From: JAAFJM01 sp964529175
GTDB taxonomy: Bacteria > Bacteroidota > Bacteroidia > UKL13-3
Assembly (NCBI GenBank): GCA_964529175.1
Contig: CAZGVO010000004.1
Span: forward strand, 242,790-306,789
Length of the DNA stretch: 64,000 bases
Direction of reading: 5' to 3'
Shown: piece by piece, positions 23,550 to 32,812 of the stretch
Numbering within the stretch: the first letter of the stretch is position 1
How the letters are laid out: each line of letters opens with the position of its first letter
Made by a program: the position numbers and the translations under genes
Notes under the pieces: generated by a model
What the model saw: the letters and a program-made list of their open reading frames with translations, nothing else
Databases searched by the model: none
Told to the model about the DNA's origin: nothing

Positions 23550-25904
23550 ATGCATAAAAACCTACTTCTATCATTTGTTTCTATTGTTTCAGTTAATTGG
23601 TGTTTAGCACAAAACATCCAAAATAATCCAAAATCGAACCATGGAAATAAGTTTGAACAATTGGGAACCATTTTACCCGATGCCAATAATTTTAGAACTG
23701 CTTCAGGTGCACCTGGAAATCAATATTGGCAACAAAAAGCTGATTATGAAATAGATGCATTTTTAAACGAAAAGGAACTTAAACTGGAAGGCTCAGAAAA
23801 AATTACTTATTTTAATAATTCGCCTGATAATTTAAATTATTTATGGTTACAATTAGATGAAAATGAGCATCATGTAAAAACAGAATCAAACTACTTTGAT
23901 GGTAGTAAAATTTCGAAGCCTGTTACAGATGTAGAGTTATTTGGGCTTGATGTAAAGAAAAAACTAGATGGTTATGGTGTAAATATTATATCTGTAACGG
24001 ATAGTTTAGGTAATAATTTACCTTATACCATAAACAATACCATGATGCGCATTGATTTACCCAAAATTTTAAAAAGCAAGGGTAAATTTGTATTTAAAAT
24101 AAAATGGAACTACAAAATTCCTGAACGCATGAAAATTGGAGGCCGCGGTGGTTACGAATTTTTTGAAGATAATGGCAATTGTTTATTTACCATTTCTCAA
24201 TGGTATCCGCGTATGTGTGTTTACAACGATTATGGTGGTTGGAACAACAAACAATTTACTGGAAGAGGCGAGTTTTCGTTAGCTTTTGGCGATTTTAAAG
24301 TAAAAATGAAAGTACCTGCTGACCACATAATTGCATCAACAGGTGTTTGTAAAAACTACGAACAAGTATTAACTCCTGAGCAATTAGCCAAATGGAAAAA
24401 AGCACAAAGCGCCAACAGCCCAATTGAAATTGTAACCCTTGATGAAGCTAAAGCAAAAGAAGCTAATCCTGATAAAACCAATTACAAAACTTGGATTTAC
24501 ACTGCTGAAAATGTACGTGATTTTGCTTGGGGAAGTTCTCGCAAATTTGTGTGGGATGCCATGGCCATAAAACAAGGCGAAAAAAATGTAATGTGTATGA
24601 GTTATTATCCTAAAGAATCGTATGCTTTATATAGTAAATACTCTACCAAAGTAGTTGCTCACACCATTAAAACATATTCTAAATTTACCGTAAATTATCC
24701 TTACCCAACTGCTATAAGTGTAGAGGCAGCAAGCGGAATGGAATACCCAATGATTTGTTTTAATTATGGCAGAACCGAAACTGATGGAACTTATACTGAG
24801 CGCACCAAATATGGTATGATTGGAGTAATTATTCATGAAGTTGGCCATAACTTTTTTCCAATGATTATTAATAGCGATGAACGTCAATGGAGTTGGATGG
24901 ACGAAGGTTTAAACACATTTGTACAATTTTTAACCGAACAAGAATTTGATAATAATTACCCTAGCAACCGCGGACCAGCGCATAAAATAGTGGATTACAT
25001 GCGATTGAGCAAAGACCAACTGGAACCTATTATGACTAATAGCGAAAACATCAATAATTTTGGTGCGAATGCTTATGGAAAACCAGCTACCGCTTTAAAT
25101 ATTTTACGCGAAACAGTAATGGGAAGAGAATTATTTGATTTTGCATTTAAACAATACGCACAACGTTGGCAATTTAAACACCCCACTCCATCAGATTTTT
25201 ACCGCACCATGGAAGATGCATCTGGTGTAGATTTAGATTGGTTTTGGAGAGGTTGGTTTTACGATATTGACCCAGTTGATATTAGTTTAGATTCGGTAAG
25301 TTTAATTAGGGTAAACAATACCAAAGCGGTTCCTGAAAGAATGGAGACCATTAAACGCAGAGAAATTCCAATTGAATTTCAACATGTGTCAAAGATCAGA
25401 AACAAACAAAGCGGTATGGCTTTTTATGTAGATGTTGATACCACTTTGCGCGATTTTTATTATTACCATAAAACTAAAACAGAGGATTACCCTGAATCGG
25501 TTACAAAAAATGTAAATGAAAGACTTACGCTTTTAACTCCAGAAGAAAGTGCTACCTATGAAAGTAATTTTTATTACGAATTGCATTTTTCAAATAAAGG
25601 TGGTTGTGTAATGCCCGTTATTATTCAATGGAATTATACAGATGGTACAAGCGAAACAGAATACATTAGCGCTTATATTTGGCGTAAAAACGAACAAAAA
25701 TTCACAAAAACATTTGCTAAAGCAAAACAAGTACAATCAATTGTAATTGACCCATATAAAGAAACTGCCGATATTGATGAAAGCAATAATACTTGGCCAA
25801 ATCAAATAGTAGAAAGCAGGTTTGATATATTTAAAACCAAACGAGTTGGTAGGTTTGATAATAGCGATTTAAACTTAATGCAAAAAGCTAAAGAAAAGAA
25901 ATAA
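23550..25904 (+). CDS. M1 family zinc metallopeptidase
   Basis: 784 residues with a signal peptide (about 1-21, ending CLAQ). It is a gluzincin aminopeptidase of the M1 clan. The zinc motif is HEVGH (429-433) with the third ligand Glu452 in WMDEGLNTF, the usual H-E-x2-H-x18-E spacing. GMEYPM upstream corresponds to the GxMEN exopeptidase motif, with Tyr in place of Asn. The C-terminal 250 residues are a beta-rich domain. Predicted periplasmic or surface location. A probable terminator follows at 25952. Confidence 0.93.
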   Translation: MHKNLLLSFVSIVSVNWCLAQNIQNNPKSNHGNKFEQLGTILPDANNFRTASGAPGNQYWQQKADYEIDAFLNEKELKLEGSEKITYFNNSPDNLNYLWLQLDENEHHVKTESNYFDGSKISKPVTDVELFGLDVKKKLDGYGVNIISVTDSLGNNLPYTINNTMMRIDLPKILKSKGKFVFKIKWNYKIPERMKIGGRGGYEFFEDNGNCLFTISQWYPRMCVYNDYGGWNNKQFTGRGEFSLAFGDFKVKMKVPADHIIASTGVCKNYEQVLTPEQLAKWKKAQSANSPIEIVTLDEAKAKEANPDKTNYKTWIYTAENVRDFAWGSSRKFVWDAMAIKQGEKNVMCMSYYPKESYALYSKYSTKVVAHTIKTYSKFTVNYPYPTAISVEAASGMEYPMICFNYGRTETDGTYTERTKYGMIGVIIHEVGHNFFPMIINSDERQWSWMDEGLNTFVQFLTEQEFDNNYPSNRGPAHKIVDYMRLSKDQLEPIMTNSENINNFGANAYGKPATALNILRETVMGRELFDFAFKQYAQRWQFKHPTPSDFYRTMEDASGVDLDWFWRGWFYDIDPVDISLDSVSLIRVNNTKAVPERMETIKRREIPIEFQHVSKIRNKQSGMAFYVDVDTTLRDFYYYHKTKTEDYPESVTKNVNERLTLLTPEESATYESNFYYELHFSNKGGCVMPVIIQWNYTDGTSETEYISAYIWRKNEQKFTKTFAKAKQVQSIVIDPYKETADIDESNNTWPNQIVESRFDIFKTKRVGRFDNSDLNLMQKAKEKK

Positions 25905-25951
25905 CTGCATTAACACAGTATATTATTAACAATTATGTTTAATGTTTTTTC

Positions 25952-25991
25952 AAACCACTTAGATACAATTAGTATTTAGGTGGTTTTTTTT
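25952..25991 (+). terminator. Probable terminator after M1 peptidase
   Basis: AAACCAC (25952-25958) pairs with GTGGTTT (25980-25986) around a 21-base loop, ending in a run of eight T. Confidence 0.65.
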
Positions 25992-26150
25992 ACCAATCTG
26001 TTTAGTCCGCTTATAAAAATTCGAATCACTTAAATTAACCATTCATATTTAAATTATTACCTATGGTGTATAAATCCCTATTTTAAAGTAACTTATTGAA
26101 AAGTAACTGCGTAAAAGGTTCATAATTTTAAAACTAACAACCAAAACATT

Positions 26151-26765
26151 ATGAAAAAGATATTCTTTACTGCAGCACTTTTTATTTCTTTATTAGCTAA
26201 TGCTTCAGAAATAAAACACAGTTTTACTCCAAACAAAAACATTACTACTAAAGTAAATGTAGCAGTGTATTTTGTTACCCAAAACCCTGAAAATTACGAT
26301 TGGGTTAAATGGGATTTTGGCGATGGACAAATGGAATATTCAATTAACCCAGCCCATAAATATACCAAACCAGGTGTTTACGATGTAAAAATGATTGTAT
26401 CAAAAGGCGCTCAGGTAGATACCATTTGTAAAAAAGGTATGATAACAGTGATTCCTAATACCAATACTTTGGAACAAGGAGATTACGCCTACGATTTAGA
26501 CTTAAGTCAAGAAACTTTATTAAGTAAACAAACTGCTGATATTAGTAACGATTTAGATAACAGCATTATAAGAATAACCAATAAAACCAATGATAATGGA
26601 ATAGTTGAAATTAGAAATGCAAATGGTAATTTACTTTATCAAACTGCTGTAGAAAGTGGCGAAACCATTAAAAACATAGAAACAAACTTTTTAAATAGTG
26701 GCATATATGTGGTTTATTTAATTTTAAAAAACAAAACTTATGTAGCTAAATATTGTAAACCTTAA
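26151..26765 (+). CDS. Secreted PKD-domain protein
   Basis: 204 residues with a signal peptide (MKKIFFTAALFISLLANA). One PKD-like immunoglobulin fold is visible: VKWDFGDGQMEYSINPAHKY followed by PGVYDVKMIVS. The C-terminal 80 residues (NGIVEIRNANGNLLYQTAVE ... GIYVVYLILKN) resemble a degenerate type A sorting domain, but the usual YPNP opening is absent and it ends in KYCKP, so type IX export is uncertain. A strong terminator follows. Confidence 0.8.
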   Translation: MKKIFFTAALFISLLANASEIKHSFTPNKNITTKVNVAVYFVTQNPENYDWVKWDFGDGQMEYSINPAHKYTKPGVYDVKMIVSKGAQVDTICKKGMITVIPNTNTLEQGDYAYDLDLSQETLLSKQTADISNDLDNSIIRITNKTNDNGIVEIRNANGNLLYQTAVESGETIKNIETNFLNSGIYVVYLILKNKTYVAKYCKP

Positions 26766-26780
26766 AACAACATTACTATG

Positions 26781-26815
26781 AAAAACCCAACTGTACCTGG
26801 TTCAGTTGGGTTTTT
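26781..26815 (+). terminator. Rho-independent terminator
   Basis: A 13-base stem: AAAAACCCAACTG (26781-26793) pairs with CAGTTGGGTTTTT (26803-26815) around a 9-base loop. Confidence 0.92.
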
Positions 26816-27105
26816 GTGTTTTAAATTAATTTGAGTAGTTAAATAAAATGACAAAGAATGGAACGGAACAAAATTTCAAATTAAAATTAGTAGTTGAAAT
26901 TAGTATATGTAATTAGGGTTGCTATTTAGAATAACAATCCCCTATTTAATTAAACTCAATAATTTAAAGATAGTTACTAGTTTGTTTGCATTAAATAAAA
27001 AAGTTTTACTTCATTTTAAAACTTTAATTTATATTTGAGTAAAGGTTTATTGAAAAATCTATTTTAAATAGATATACCCATAAACGTTAAGCTAACTACT
27101 CAATT
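26816..27105. other. AT-rich intergenic stretch, no feature recognised
   Basis: The 290 bases between the terminator and the PAS gene contain no gene, RNA or clear repeat that I could see. The promoter of the PAS gene presumably lies here. Confidence 0.6.
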
Positions 27106-27879
27106 ATGATTAACAATTTAAAAACACCCACAAAGCTATATTTATTAGTAGCTGTTATGTGTCTATTTATAGTTGGCATTGGTTTTTTGGGTATTAATGG
27201 CATGAAAACAATGGATCAAAATGCCAATATTAAAGCCTATGTGGTGATTTATAGAGATATTACAGCTCGCAAAAAACTTGAAGAACAGCAATTATTAATG
27301 AGTTCGATTGTTAATTCATCGTACGATGCCATAATAAGTAAAACTACAGATGGTATAATTACTTCATGGAATTTGGGTGCTCAAGAAATAATGGGTTTTA
27401 GTGCTACAGAAATGATTGGAGAGCCCATTTTTAAAGTAATTCCAAACGAATTAATTAATGAAGAAATAGCAATACGTGGCGCTATATTGAAAGGCAAATC
27501 TGTTAATCATTTTGAAACAAAAAGAATTAGAAAAGATGGGCAAATAATTGATGTATCTCTTACTGTTTCGCCTATAAAAGATTTGCATGGTAATATTACC
27601 GGTGCTTCTGCCGTTTTACGCGATATTTCTGAACGAAAAAAAGCCGAGCAACAACTTAGAGAGCATAATGAAAAACTTTCAGAAATAGCCTTTTTACAAT
27701 CGCATATAGTTAGAAGGCCTGTAGCCAATGTGCTTGGCATTATTAACCTGCTAAATATTTCAGATCCTACAGATCCATCAAATATTGAGTTAATTCCAAT
27801 GCTTGAAACTGCCGCAAAAGAACTAGATGAAGTCATTTTTAAAATTGTAGATAAAACTAACGAAATCACCAATAATTAA
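27106..27879 (+). CDS. PAS-domain signalling protein, apparently an internally deleted chimera
   Basis: 257 residues. Residues 1-40 look like the beginning of a chemoreceptor-type sensor (LYLLVAVMCLFIVGIGFLGI, one membrane helix). At about residue 45 the sequence jumps to the tail of a PAC motif (VVIYRDITARKKLEEQQ), followed by a complete PAS domain (about 65-180, ending AVLRDISERKKAEQQL). The C-terminal LSEIAFLQSHIVRRPVANVL resembles a degenerate HisKA helix. There is no ATPase domain. The missing periplasmic part and first PAS domain suggest an internal in-frame deletion of a longer sensor. Any signalling would need partners. Confidence 0.82.
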   Translation: MINNLKTPTKLYLLVAVMCLFIVGIGFLGINGMKTMDQNANIKAYVVIYRDITARKKLEEQQLLMSSIVNSSYDAIISKTTDGIITSWNLGAQEIMGFSATEMIGEPIFKVIPNELINEEIAIRGAILKGKSVNHFETKRIRKDGQIIDVSLTVSPIKDLHGNITGASAVLRDISERKKAEQQLREHNEKLSEIAFLQSHIVRRPVANVLGIINLLNISDPTDPSNIELIPMLETAAKELDEVIFKIVDKTNEITNN

Positions 27880-27905
27880 AATACTATTTTATTTGTTTAA
27901 AGCTA

Positions 27906-27936
27906 ATGCTCTAACATAACAAGAGCATCGTTTTTT
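27906..27936 (+). terminator. Rho-independent terminator
   Basis: ATGCTCT (27906-27912) pairs with AGAGCAT (27922-27928), then CG and six T. Confidence 0.75.
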
Positions 27937-27980
27937 ACAAATACTAAAAGATTAAAGAGCCTAATAAAAAATAGTTTCAT

Positions 27981-28015
27981 AAAAAAAGCAGCTTATTTAA
28001 GCTGCTTTTTTTTAT
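27981..28015. terminator. Bidirectional terminator between convergent genes
   Basis: AAAAAAAGCAGCTTA pairs with TAAGCTGCTTTTTTT around two bases (a larger loop in reality). The A and T flanks allow use by the minus-strand LruC gene as well as from the left. Confidence 0.85.
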
Positions 28016-28030
28016 GAAATTATCTTAATT

Positions 28031-30133
28031 TTACTGGTAAATATTTGAGGTAGTTCTATAACCAGCTCCTGTGTTTGAATACCAATCAGTAAACTGTGTG
28101 CCACCTGACTGAACCCAATTTCCAAATTTATTATAAGCAGTGTTCACATCAGCTTTTTCTATAGGATATTGGAATGTTACTGGGATATTAATAGCCCAAG
28201 GATAACCACCAACTTTACTTACATAAGTTCTATTTAACCCAATATTAGTGTTATCTTCTTTGGTTGAAAAAATACTTGTATTTGCTAAATCTGTAGGTAA
28301 ATGATATGGCAAATGTATTTCGTAACCTCTTCCAAAACCTGCAGAGCCATTCCAAATAAATGGATTATACTCATTTAAACCAAATACTGATAATGCAGGT
28401 CCATTGGTAATGTTAAAACTCAATTCAAAATCAACTTTTGAAACTTTGGTAACACCCACTCTTGTATTCCAATCGCTCATTTGGGCTCTCATATCAGTAA
28501 ATAATACCAACACTGCTTTATTTTGGCCTGCTTCTAATGTTCCACCTTGTACATTAGTAATTTTACTTCTATCAACTGGAAACTGAACTGCAAAACCGTT
28601 ATTAAAACTACCACCCGTAGCCAATAAACTGTATTTAGCATTTACTCTTACAACAGTATTTGATGCATTAGTTACTATTTTATAGTTGTAATTTATTACT
28701 ACATCGTTCATATCGTAATCACCTGTACTTGGCCATAAGTCTTCAAATGCTAAAGTAGCAGAACCTGTTCTAGAAGGATAATAACTGTTAAATGCAGCAC
28801 TTGGATCGTTAGGATATTCATCTATAGTATCTGGCACTCCATCTCCATCGGTATCAGCTGGTGGTGCTGGTGTACTTGCGTTTCCTTCAGGGTTACAAGC
28901 ACTAGTAGCAATTGTTAAATTACAGTCTTGGCTTGCCCCTCCATTAATAACTGCATTCCAAGGACCTTCTATTCCATTCACATCGCAATAATTTTGATTA
29001 CCATTTACCAAACCTTGCGCATTGCCTTTACTTTGGTTTGTTACTTTTATTAAACTGGTAGAACCTATTCCTGTAATAGTTCCATTTACTTGAATATCTC
29101 TTGTAGATATCATGGCTCCATTGTATTGTTTAAACTCATTATTTGCTCCACCCTGGATGGTAGTTTCTTGGTAACATTTTACGTAACCATTGTTTTTAAA
29201 CAAACCATTATTTTGAAAATCGTCATGTACTATTAATTTACAGTAATTAGTAAAATCGCATCCTGAACTGTTAATTAATTTATTATCAACCTCTATAGTT
29301 CCATAATTAACCACTACAGATGAGCCATTAGGGTTAAAATCTTTTCCAAAATTAGCAATTCCATTATTAGTAAAACTAGCGTTACTGTTAACATTAAAAT
29401 TTTTGTTAGTGCTTGTACTTACCGTACCATAATTTTCAAAAATACCATCTATTGGAGTTGTTGCAGTAAAATTAATAACACCTGTAGTAGTTACTATTAA
29501 TTTAGAAGTAGTATTATTAAATTTTAAATTACCAATACTTCCAGTTCCACAAATTCTTACTGTAGTAGTGCCACTAATAGTTAATTTAGCTATGGCAATT
29601 GTACCTGTTAAACAAACCACATTACCAGCCGAATAAGTTAAATTACCACTTGGATTATTAACTGTAACTCCACAACCAGTTGAACAATCAGGCCCACCTT
29701 TACCTAGAATAGTATATGCTTTGGCTGCACTAAATTTAACCGAAACACTATTCCCTACTACCTTTACTAACTGACCCACCACATTTTGTTGTGCATTGGT
29801 TTTTTGAACATATAAGTTTTCAATGGTAGTGGCAGCCGAAACAAGCGCACTGTAAGGATTAGTTGCAGTAGCTACACCTTTTGAAATAAGTTCGCCTCCA
29901 TTGGCAGGATTGGCGGTATAAATAGCTATAAAATTCCAATCAGTATTATCATCAACAGAAACATTTACATTGATGTTTTTGGTTGTTTCCCATTTAAAAC
30001 CATCGGGAACTTTTATGTCGCTCATTTTAGTTACTTGAGCGTTATTAGTGGTATCCTTTTTTACACTTTCTACTTTCGTACATGAGGCCATTAAAGCCAA
30101 CACCGCTACTATTAATACATTTTTTGTTTTCAT
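28031..30133 (-). CDS. LruC-domain lipoprotein 1
   Basis: 700 residues. The signal peptide ends at a lipobox (LALMASCTK), so it is a predicted lipoprotein. Residues about 150-420 form a low-complexity beta-helix-like region rich in N and G. Then a calcium-binding-like stretch DTDGDGVPDTIDEYPNDP leads into the LruC domain (TIGR04456), with AFNSYYPS, LAFEDLWPSTGDYDMNDVVI and ending in WAINIPVTFQYPIEKADV and TQFTDWYSNTGAGYRT. The function of LruC proteins is unknown, with surface or matrix display suspected. A paralogue lies at 32813-34849. Confidence 0.92.
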   Translation of the reverse strand: MKTKNVLIVAVLALMASCTKVESVKKDTTNNAQVTKMSDIKVPDGFKWETTKNINVNVSVDDNTDWNFIAIYTANPANGGELISKGVATATNPYSALVSAATTIENLYVQKTNAQQNVVGQLVKVVGNSVSVKFSAAKAYTILGKGGPDCSTGCGVTVNNPSGNLTYSAGNVVCLTGTIAIAKLTISGTTTVRICGTGSIGNLKFNNTTSKLIVTTTGVINFTATTPIDGIFENYGTVSTSTNKNFNVNSNASFTNNGIANFGKDFNPNGSSVVVNYGTIEVDNKLINSSGCDFTNYCKLIVHDDFQNNGLFKNNGYVKCYQETTIQGGANNEFKQYNGAMISTRDIQVNGTITGIGSTSLIKVTNQSKGNAQGLVNGNQNYCDVNGIEGPWNAVINGGASQDCNLTIATSACNPEGNASTPAPPADTDGDGVPDTIDEYPNDPSAAFNSYYPSRTGSATLAFEDLWPSTGDYDMNDVVINYNYKIVTNASNTVVRVNAKYSLLATGGSFNNGFAVQFPVDRSKITNVQGGTLEAGQNKAVLVLFTDMRAQMSDWNTRVGVTKVSKVDFELSFNITNGPALSVFGLNEYNPFIWNGSAGFGRGYEIHLPYHLPTDLANTSIFSTKEDNTNIGLNRTYVSKVGGYPWAINIPVTFQYPIEKADVNTAYNKFGNWVQSGGTQFTDWYSNTGAGYRTTSNIYQ

Positions 30134-30489
30134 GTTTTTAGTTTATTAGTTCAGTATACTTATTACAAAACAATTGCCAAATACACAATGTTCTGATTTT
30201 AAACAATATACACAACACCACTTATTAATATCTTTCCCATAATAAGACAAATAGTACAATATTTTTCCAAAATAGAACCAGTTATTTTATAAAATAATTA
30301 CATACTACAATACCTAAAACAAACATAGTTTAATTTAGCCAATTTTTAATTTATTTATTGCTTATTTCATTTATTACCAGCATCTTTTATTTGATATTTA
30401 TCCATAAAAAATTTAATATTAGGTTACCAATTCTATTTCTTTGTGTTTTCCTAATTAGTGATAAAATGCATTAATAGGTATTACTAATA
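30134..30489. other. Intergenic stretch upstream of LruC gene 1, no gene seen
   Basis: AT-rich sequence with no coding potential or obvious repeat. The promoter of the LruC gene should lie near 30150-30200, but no full TTTG/TAnnTTTG pair at proper spacing was found. Confidence 0.55.
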
Positions 30490-30524
30490 AAAAAGCCCAA
30501 CTGAAAAAATCAGTTGGGCTTTTT
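30490..30524 (-). terminator. Rho-independent terminator of ilvE
   Basis: AAAAAGCCCAACTGA (30490-30504) pairs perfectly with TCAGTTGGGCTTTTT (30510-30524). It lies just downstream of ilvE on the minus strand. Confidence 0.92.
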
Positions 30525-30543
30525 GCATGTTATTTGGGTTAAA

Positions 30544-31605
30544 TTATAATTTGGTAATCCAACCAAACTTATCACCAATTTTTGATGTTTGAATTTCGCC
30601 TAAAGTATTGTATAACCAATTAGAAACTTTTCGTCCCTCAGCTGGTGGTAACTCTAAATTTTCGCCCTTGTAAGAAATGGTTTCAATTTTAGCAATTAAA
30701 GCAGCAGTTCCTGTTCCAAATGCATCTAACAACTTACCAGCTCTAGCAGCAGTAGCTATTTCTTCAATATTGATATGGCGTTCTTCTACTTTGTAGTTAG
30801 CATCGCGTAACAATTTAATACAACTATCGCGGGTAACACCTTTTAAAATATTACCATCTAAAGCTGGAGTTAAAACTGTATAATCATCTAACACAAAAAA
30901 CAAATTTGTAGTTCCTGATTCTTCCACATATTTATGCTCGCGGCCATCTGTCCAAATAATTTGGTCAAAACCTTCCTTTTTAGCTTCTAACGTTGGGCGC
31001 ATACTAATACCATAGTTTCCGGCAGCTTTAGCAAAACCTGCCATACCATCAAAAGCACGCGTATATTTTTCTTCTACTTTTACTTTAATTGGTTTTGGAT
31101 AATAACTATTTACAGGGCAGCAAAAAATAATAAAACTATAGTTATTACTTGGGCGCACACCTACAAAATCATCGGTAGCAAACATAAAAGGACGTAAATA
31201 CAAAGCACTTCCTATTTTAGTAGGAATCCAATCTTGATCCATTTTTACCAATTCCGATAAACCGGTCATAAATAATTCTTCGGGAATAGTAGGCATTCCC
31301 ATTCTTTCTGCTGAAAGATTAAAACGCTCAAAATTGGCCAATGGACGGAAAAGTTGTGGTCTTCCGTTTTCATCTTTAAAAGCTTTCATACCTTCAAAAA
31401 TGGCTTGACCATAATGCAAACTAGATAAAGCAGGTGAAAAATTTATATTTCCGTAAGGTAAAATTTCGCCAGTTTTCCATGCACCGTCCTCATAATCAAC
31501 TCTAAACATATGGTCGGAAAAAATTTTTCCAAATTCAATGTTATTAAAATCACAAAGATTGATTCTTGATTGAGTGTTTTTGTTAATTTTGATGCTTATT
31601 GTCAT
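30544..31605 (-). CDS. ilvE: Branched-chain amino acid aminotransferase
   Basis: PLP enzyme for the last step of valine, leucine and isoleucine synthesis and the first step of their breakdown. At 353 residues it belongs to the longer, eukaryote-like class (BCAT II). The PLP lysine is Lys193 in FAKAAGNYG. EESGTTNLFFVL and LRPFMFATDDFVGVRPS are typical. It starts 19 bases from the divergently transcribed gene at 31625, so the promoters of one or both genes must overlap coding sequence. Confidence 0.96.
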   Translation of the reverse strand: MTISIKINKNTQSRINLCDFNNIEFGKIFSDHMFRVDYEDGAWKTGEILPYGNINFSPALSSLHYGQAIFEGMKAFKDENGRPQLFRPLANFERFNLSAERMGMPTIPEELFMTGLSELVKMDQDWIPTKIGSALYLRPFMFATDDFVGVRPSNNYSFIIFCCPVNSYYPKPIKVKVEEKYTRAFDGMAGFAKAAGNYGISMRPTLEAKKEGFDQIIWTDGREHKYVEESGTTNLFFVLDDYTVLTPALDGNILKGVTRDSCIKLLRDANYKVEERHINIEEIATAARAGKLLDAFGTGTAALIAKIETISYKGENLELPPAEGRKVSNWLYNTLGEIQTSKIGDKFGWITKL

Positions 31606-31624
31606 CTGTAATTTAATTTAAAAA

Positions 31625-32095
31625 ATGAGTGAATTTTTAAAAGTTGAAAATCCATTTATCGAACCACTGTTCGATGAATTTTTCGCGGTCAAAGAAAAAC
31701 AAAATTCTATACAATACAAGTTTACCGGAACCAACGAGCAACGCTTCGTTTTATTGATAGATAAAGCGCTAAATGATAATGAAATGAATTTACTGAGTAA
31801 TATCATTCAAGCGGGTTTAAAGTTAAACCTATCAGAAATGGCACTTTTAAACATAGGCGAGCAAGAGTCTGGTGCCTCCATTAGTGATATAATTATTACC
31901 TTAAAACCTCTAAAAATGATTATTTGGGGTTGCAACGAGTGGGTAAAAAAAGAAGGTTGGGGCATTCCTTTGCACCAATTTGCCAATGTACGTAGTACAA
32001 AAATACTGAAGGCTGACGAATTAATTAATTACGAAAACAATAAAGATTTAAAGCTACAGCTTTGGAACTTGGGTATTAAAAAAATGATAGGATAA
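31625..32095 (+). CDS. Conserved hypothetical protein upstream of rdgB
   Basis: 156 residues, soluble, no signal peptide. The middle has LSEMALLNIGEQESGASISD and MIIWGCNEWVKKEGWGIPLH. The C-terminus (ILKADELINYENNKDLKLQL then W) has a short helix ending in a K-L-x-L-W pattern. That loosely recalls the small clamp-loader-associated proteins, but I cannot assign it. It overlaps rdgB by one base (TAATG), so the two are translationally coupled. Confidence 0.72.
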   Translation: MSEFLKVENPFIEPLFDEFFAVKEKQNSIQYKFTGTNEQRFVLLIDKALNDNEMNLLSNIIQAGLKLNLSEMALLNIGEQESGASISDIIITLKPLKMIIWGCNEWVKKEGWGIPLHQFANVRSTKILKADELINYENNKDLKLQLWNLGIKKMIG

Positions 32096-32673
32096 TGGAA
32101 TTAATATTTGCAAGCCATAACGAAAATAAAGTTAATGAAATAGCTGCCTTAATAGGTAGCAGTTATGAGGTTAAATCGCTTTCAGCCATTGGTTTTAATA
32201 CTGAAATAGAAGAAAATGGAAGTACACTAACCGAAAATGCATTGATAAAAGCACGAACCATCTATCAAGCTACTAACAAAAATTGTTTTGCCGATGATAC
32301 TGGCTTATTGGTAGAGGCACTAAATAATGAACCAGGGGTTTACAGCGCGCGTTATGCTGGGTTACAAAAAAACGCCAATGATAATATGGATTTATTGCTA
32401 AAAAACTTAACTCCTTTTGAAAACAAAAATGCTAAATTTACAACTGTAATAGCCCTTATTTTAAATGGGAAAGAATACTTGTTTGAAGGCAATTTACATG
32501 GTAAAATAATACCAAATAAAATAGGCACAAATGGCTTTGGCTACGACCCTATTTTTATGCCAAACGGATATGATATTACTTTGGCTCAAATGGACTTGCA
32601 AGAGAAAAATAAAATTAGCCATAGAGCATTGGCTTTTAACAAAATGACTGACTTTTTGCACAACTTAAAATAA
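32095..32673 (+). CDS. rdgB: RdgB/HAM1 family non-canonical purine NTP pyrophosphatase
   Basis: Hydrolyses ITP, dITP and XTP to monophosphates, cleaning the nucleotide pool. 192 residues. Motifs are FASHNENKVNE (substrate entry), FADDTGLLVEAL with the catalytic acidic residues, NGFGYDPIFMP and SHRALAFNKM. It is translationally coupled to the hypothetical gene upstream. Confidence 0.96.
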   Translation: MELIFASHNENKVNEIAALIGSSYEVKSLSAIGFNTEIEENGSTLTENALIKARTIYQATNKNCFADDTGLLVEALNNEPGVYSARYAGLQKNANDNMDLLLKNLTPFENKNAKFTTVIALILNGKEYLFEGNLHGKIIPNKIGTNGFGYDPIFMPNGYDITLAQMDLQEKNKISHRALAFNKMTDFLHNLK

Positions 32674-32812
32674 TTAAAGTTGTTTGGCTTTTACCAAAAA
32701 TTGTGTATATATTTGTTTTAGAAATTTTAAAGTTGTTTAAAAGTTGTATTAAACCTCAATCTTACTACTAAAAAATTTCGTAAATTGCTTTCTATTATAA
32801 ATTAATATAATT

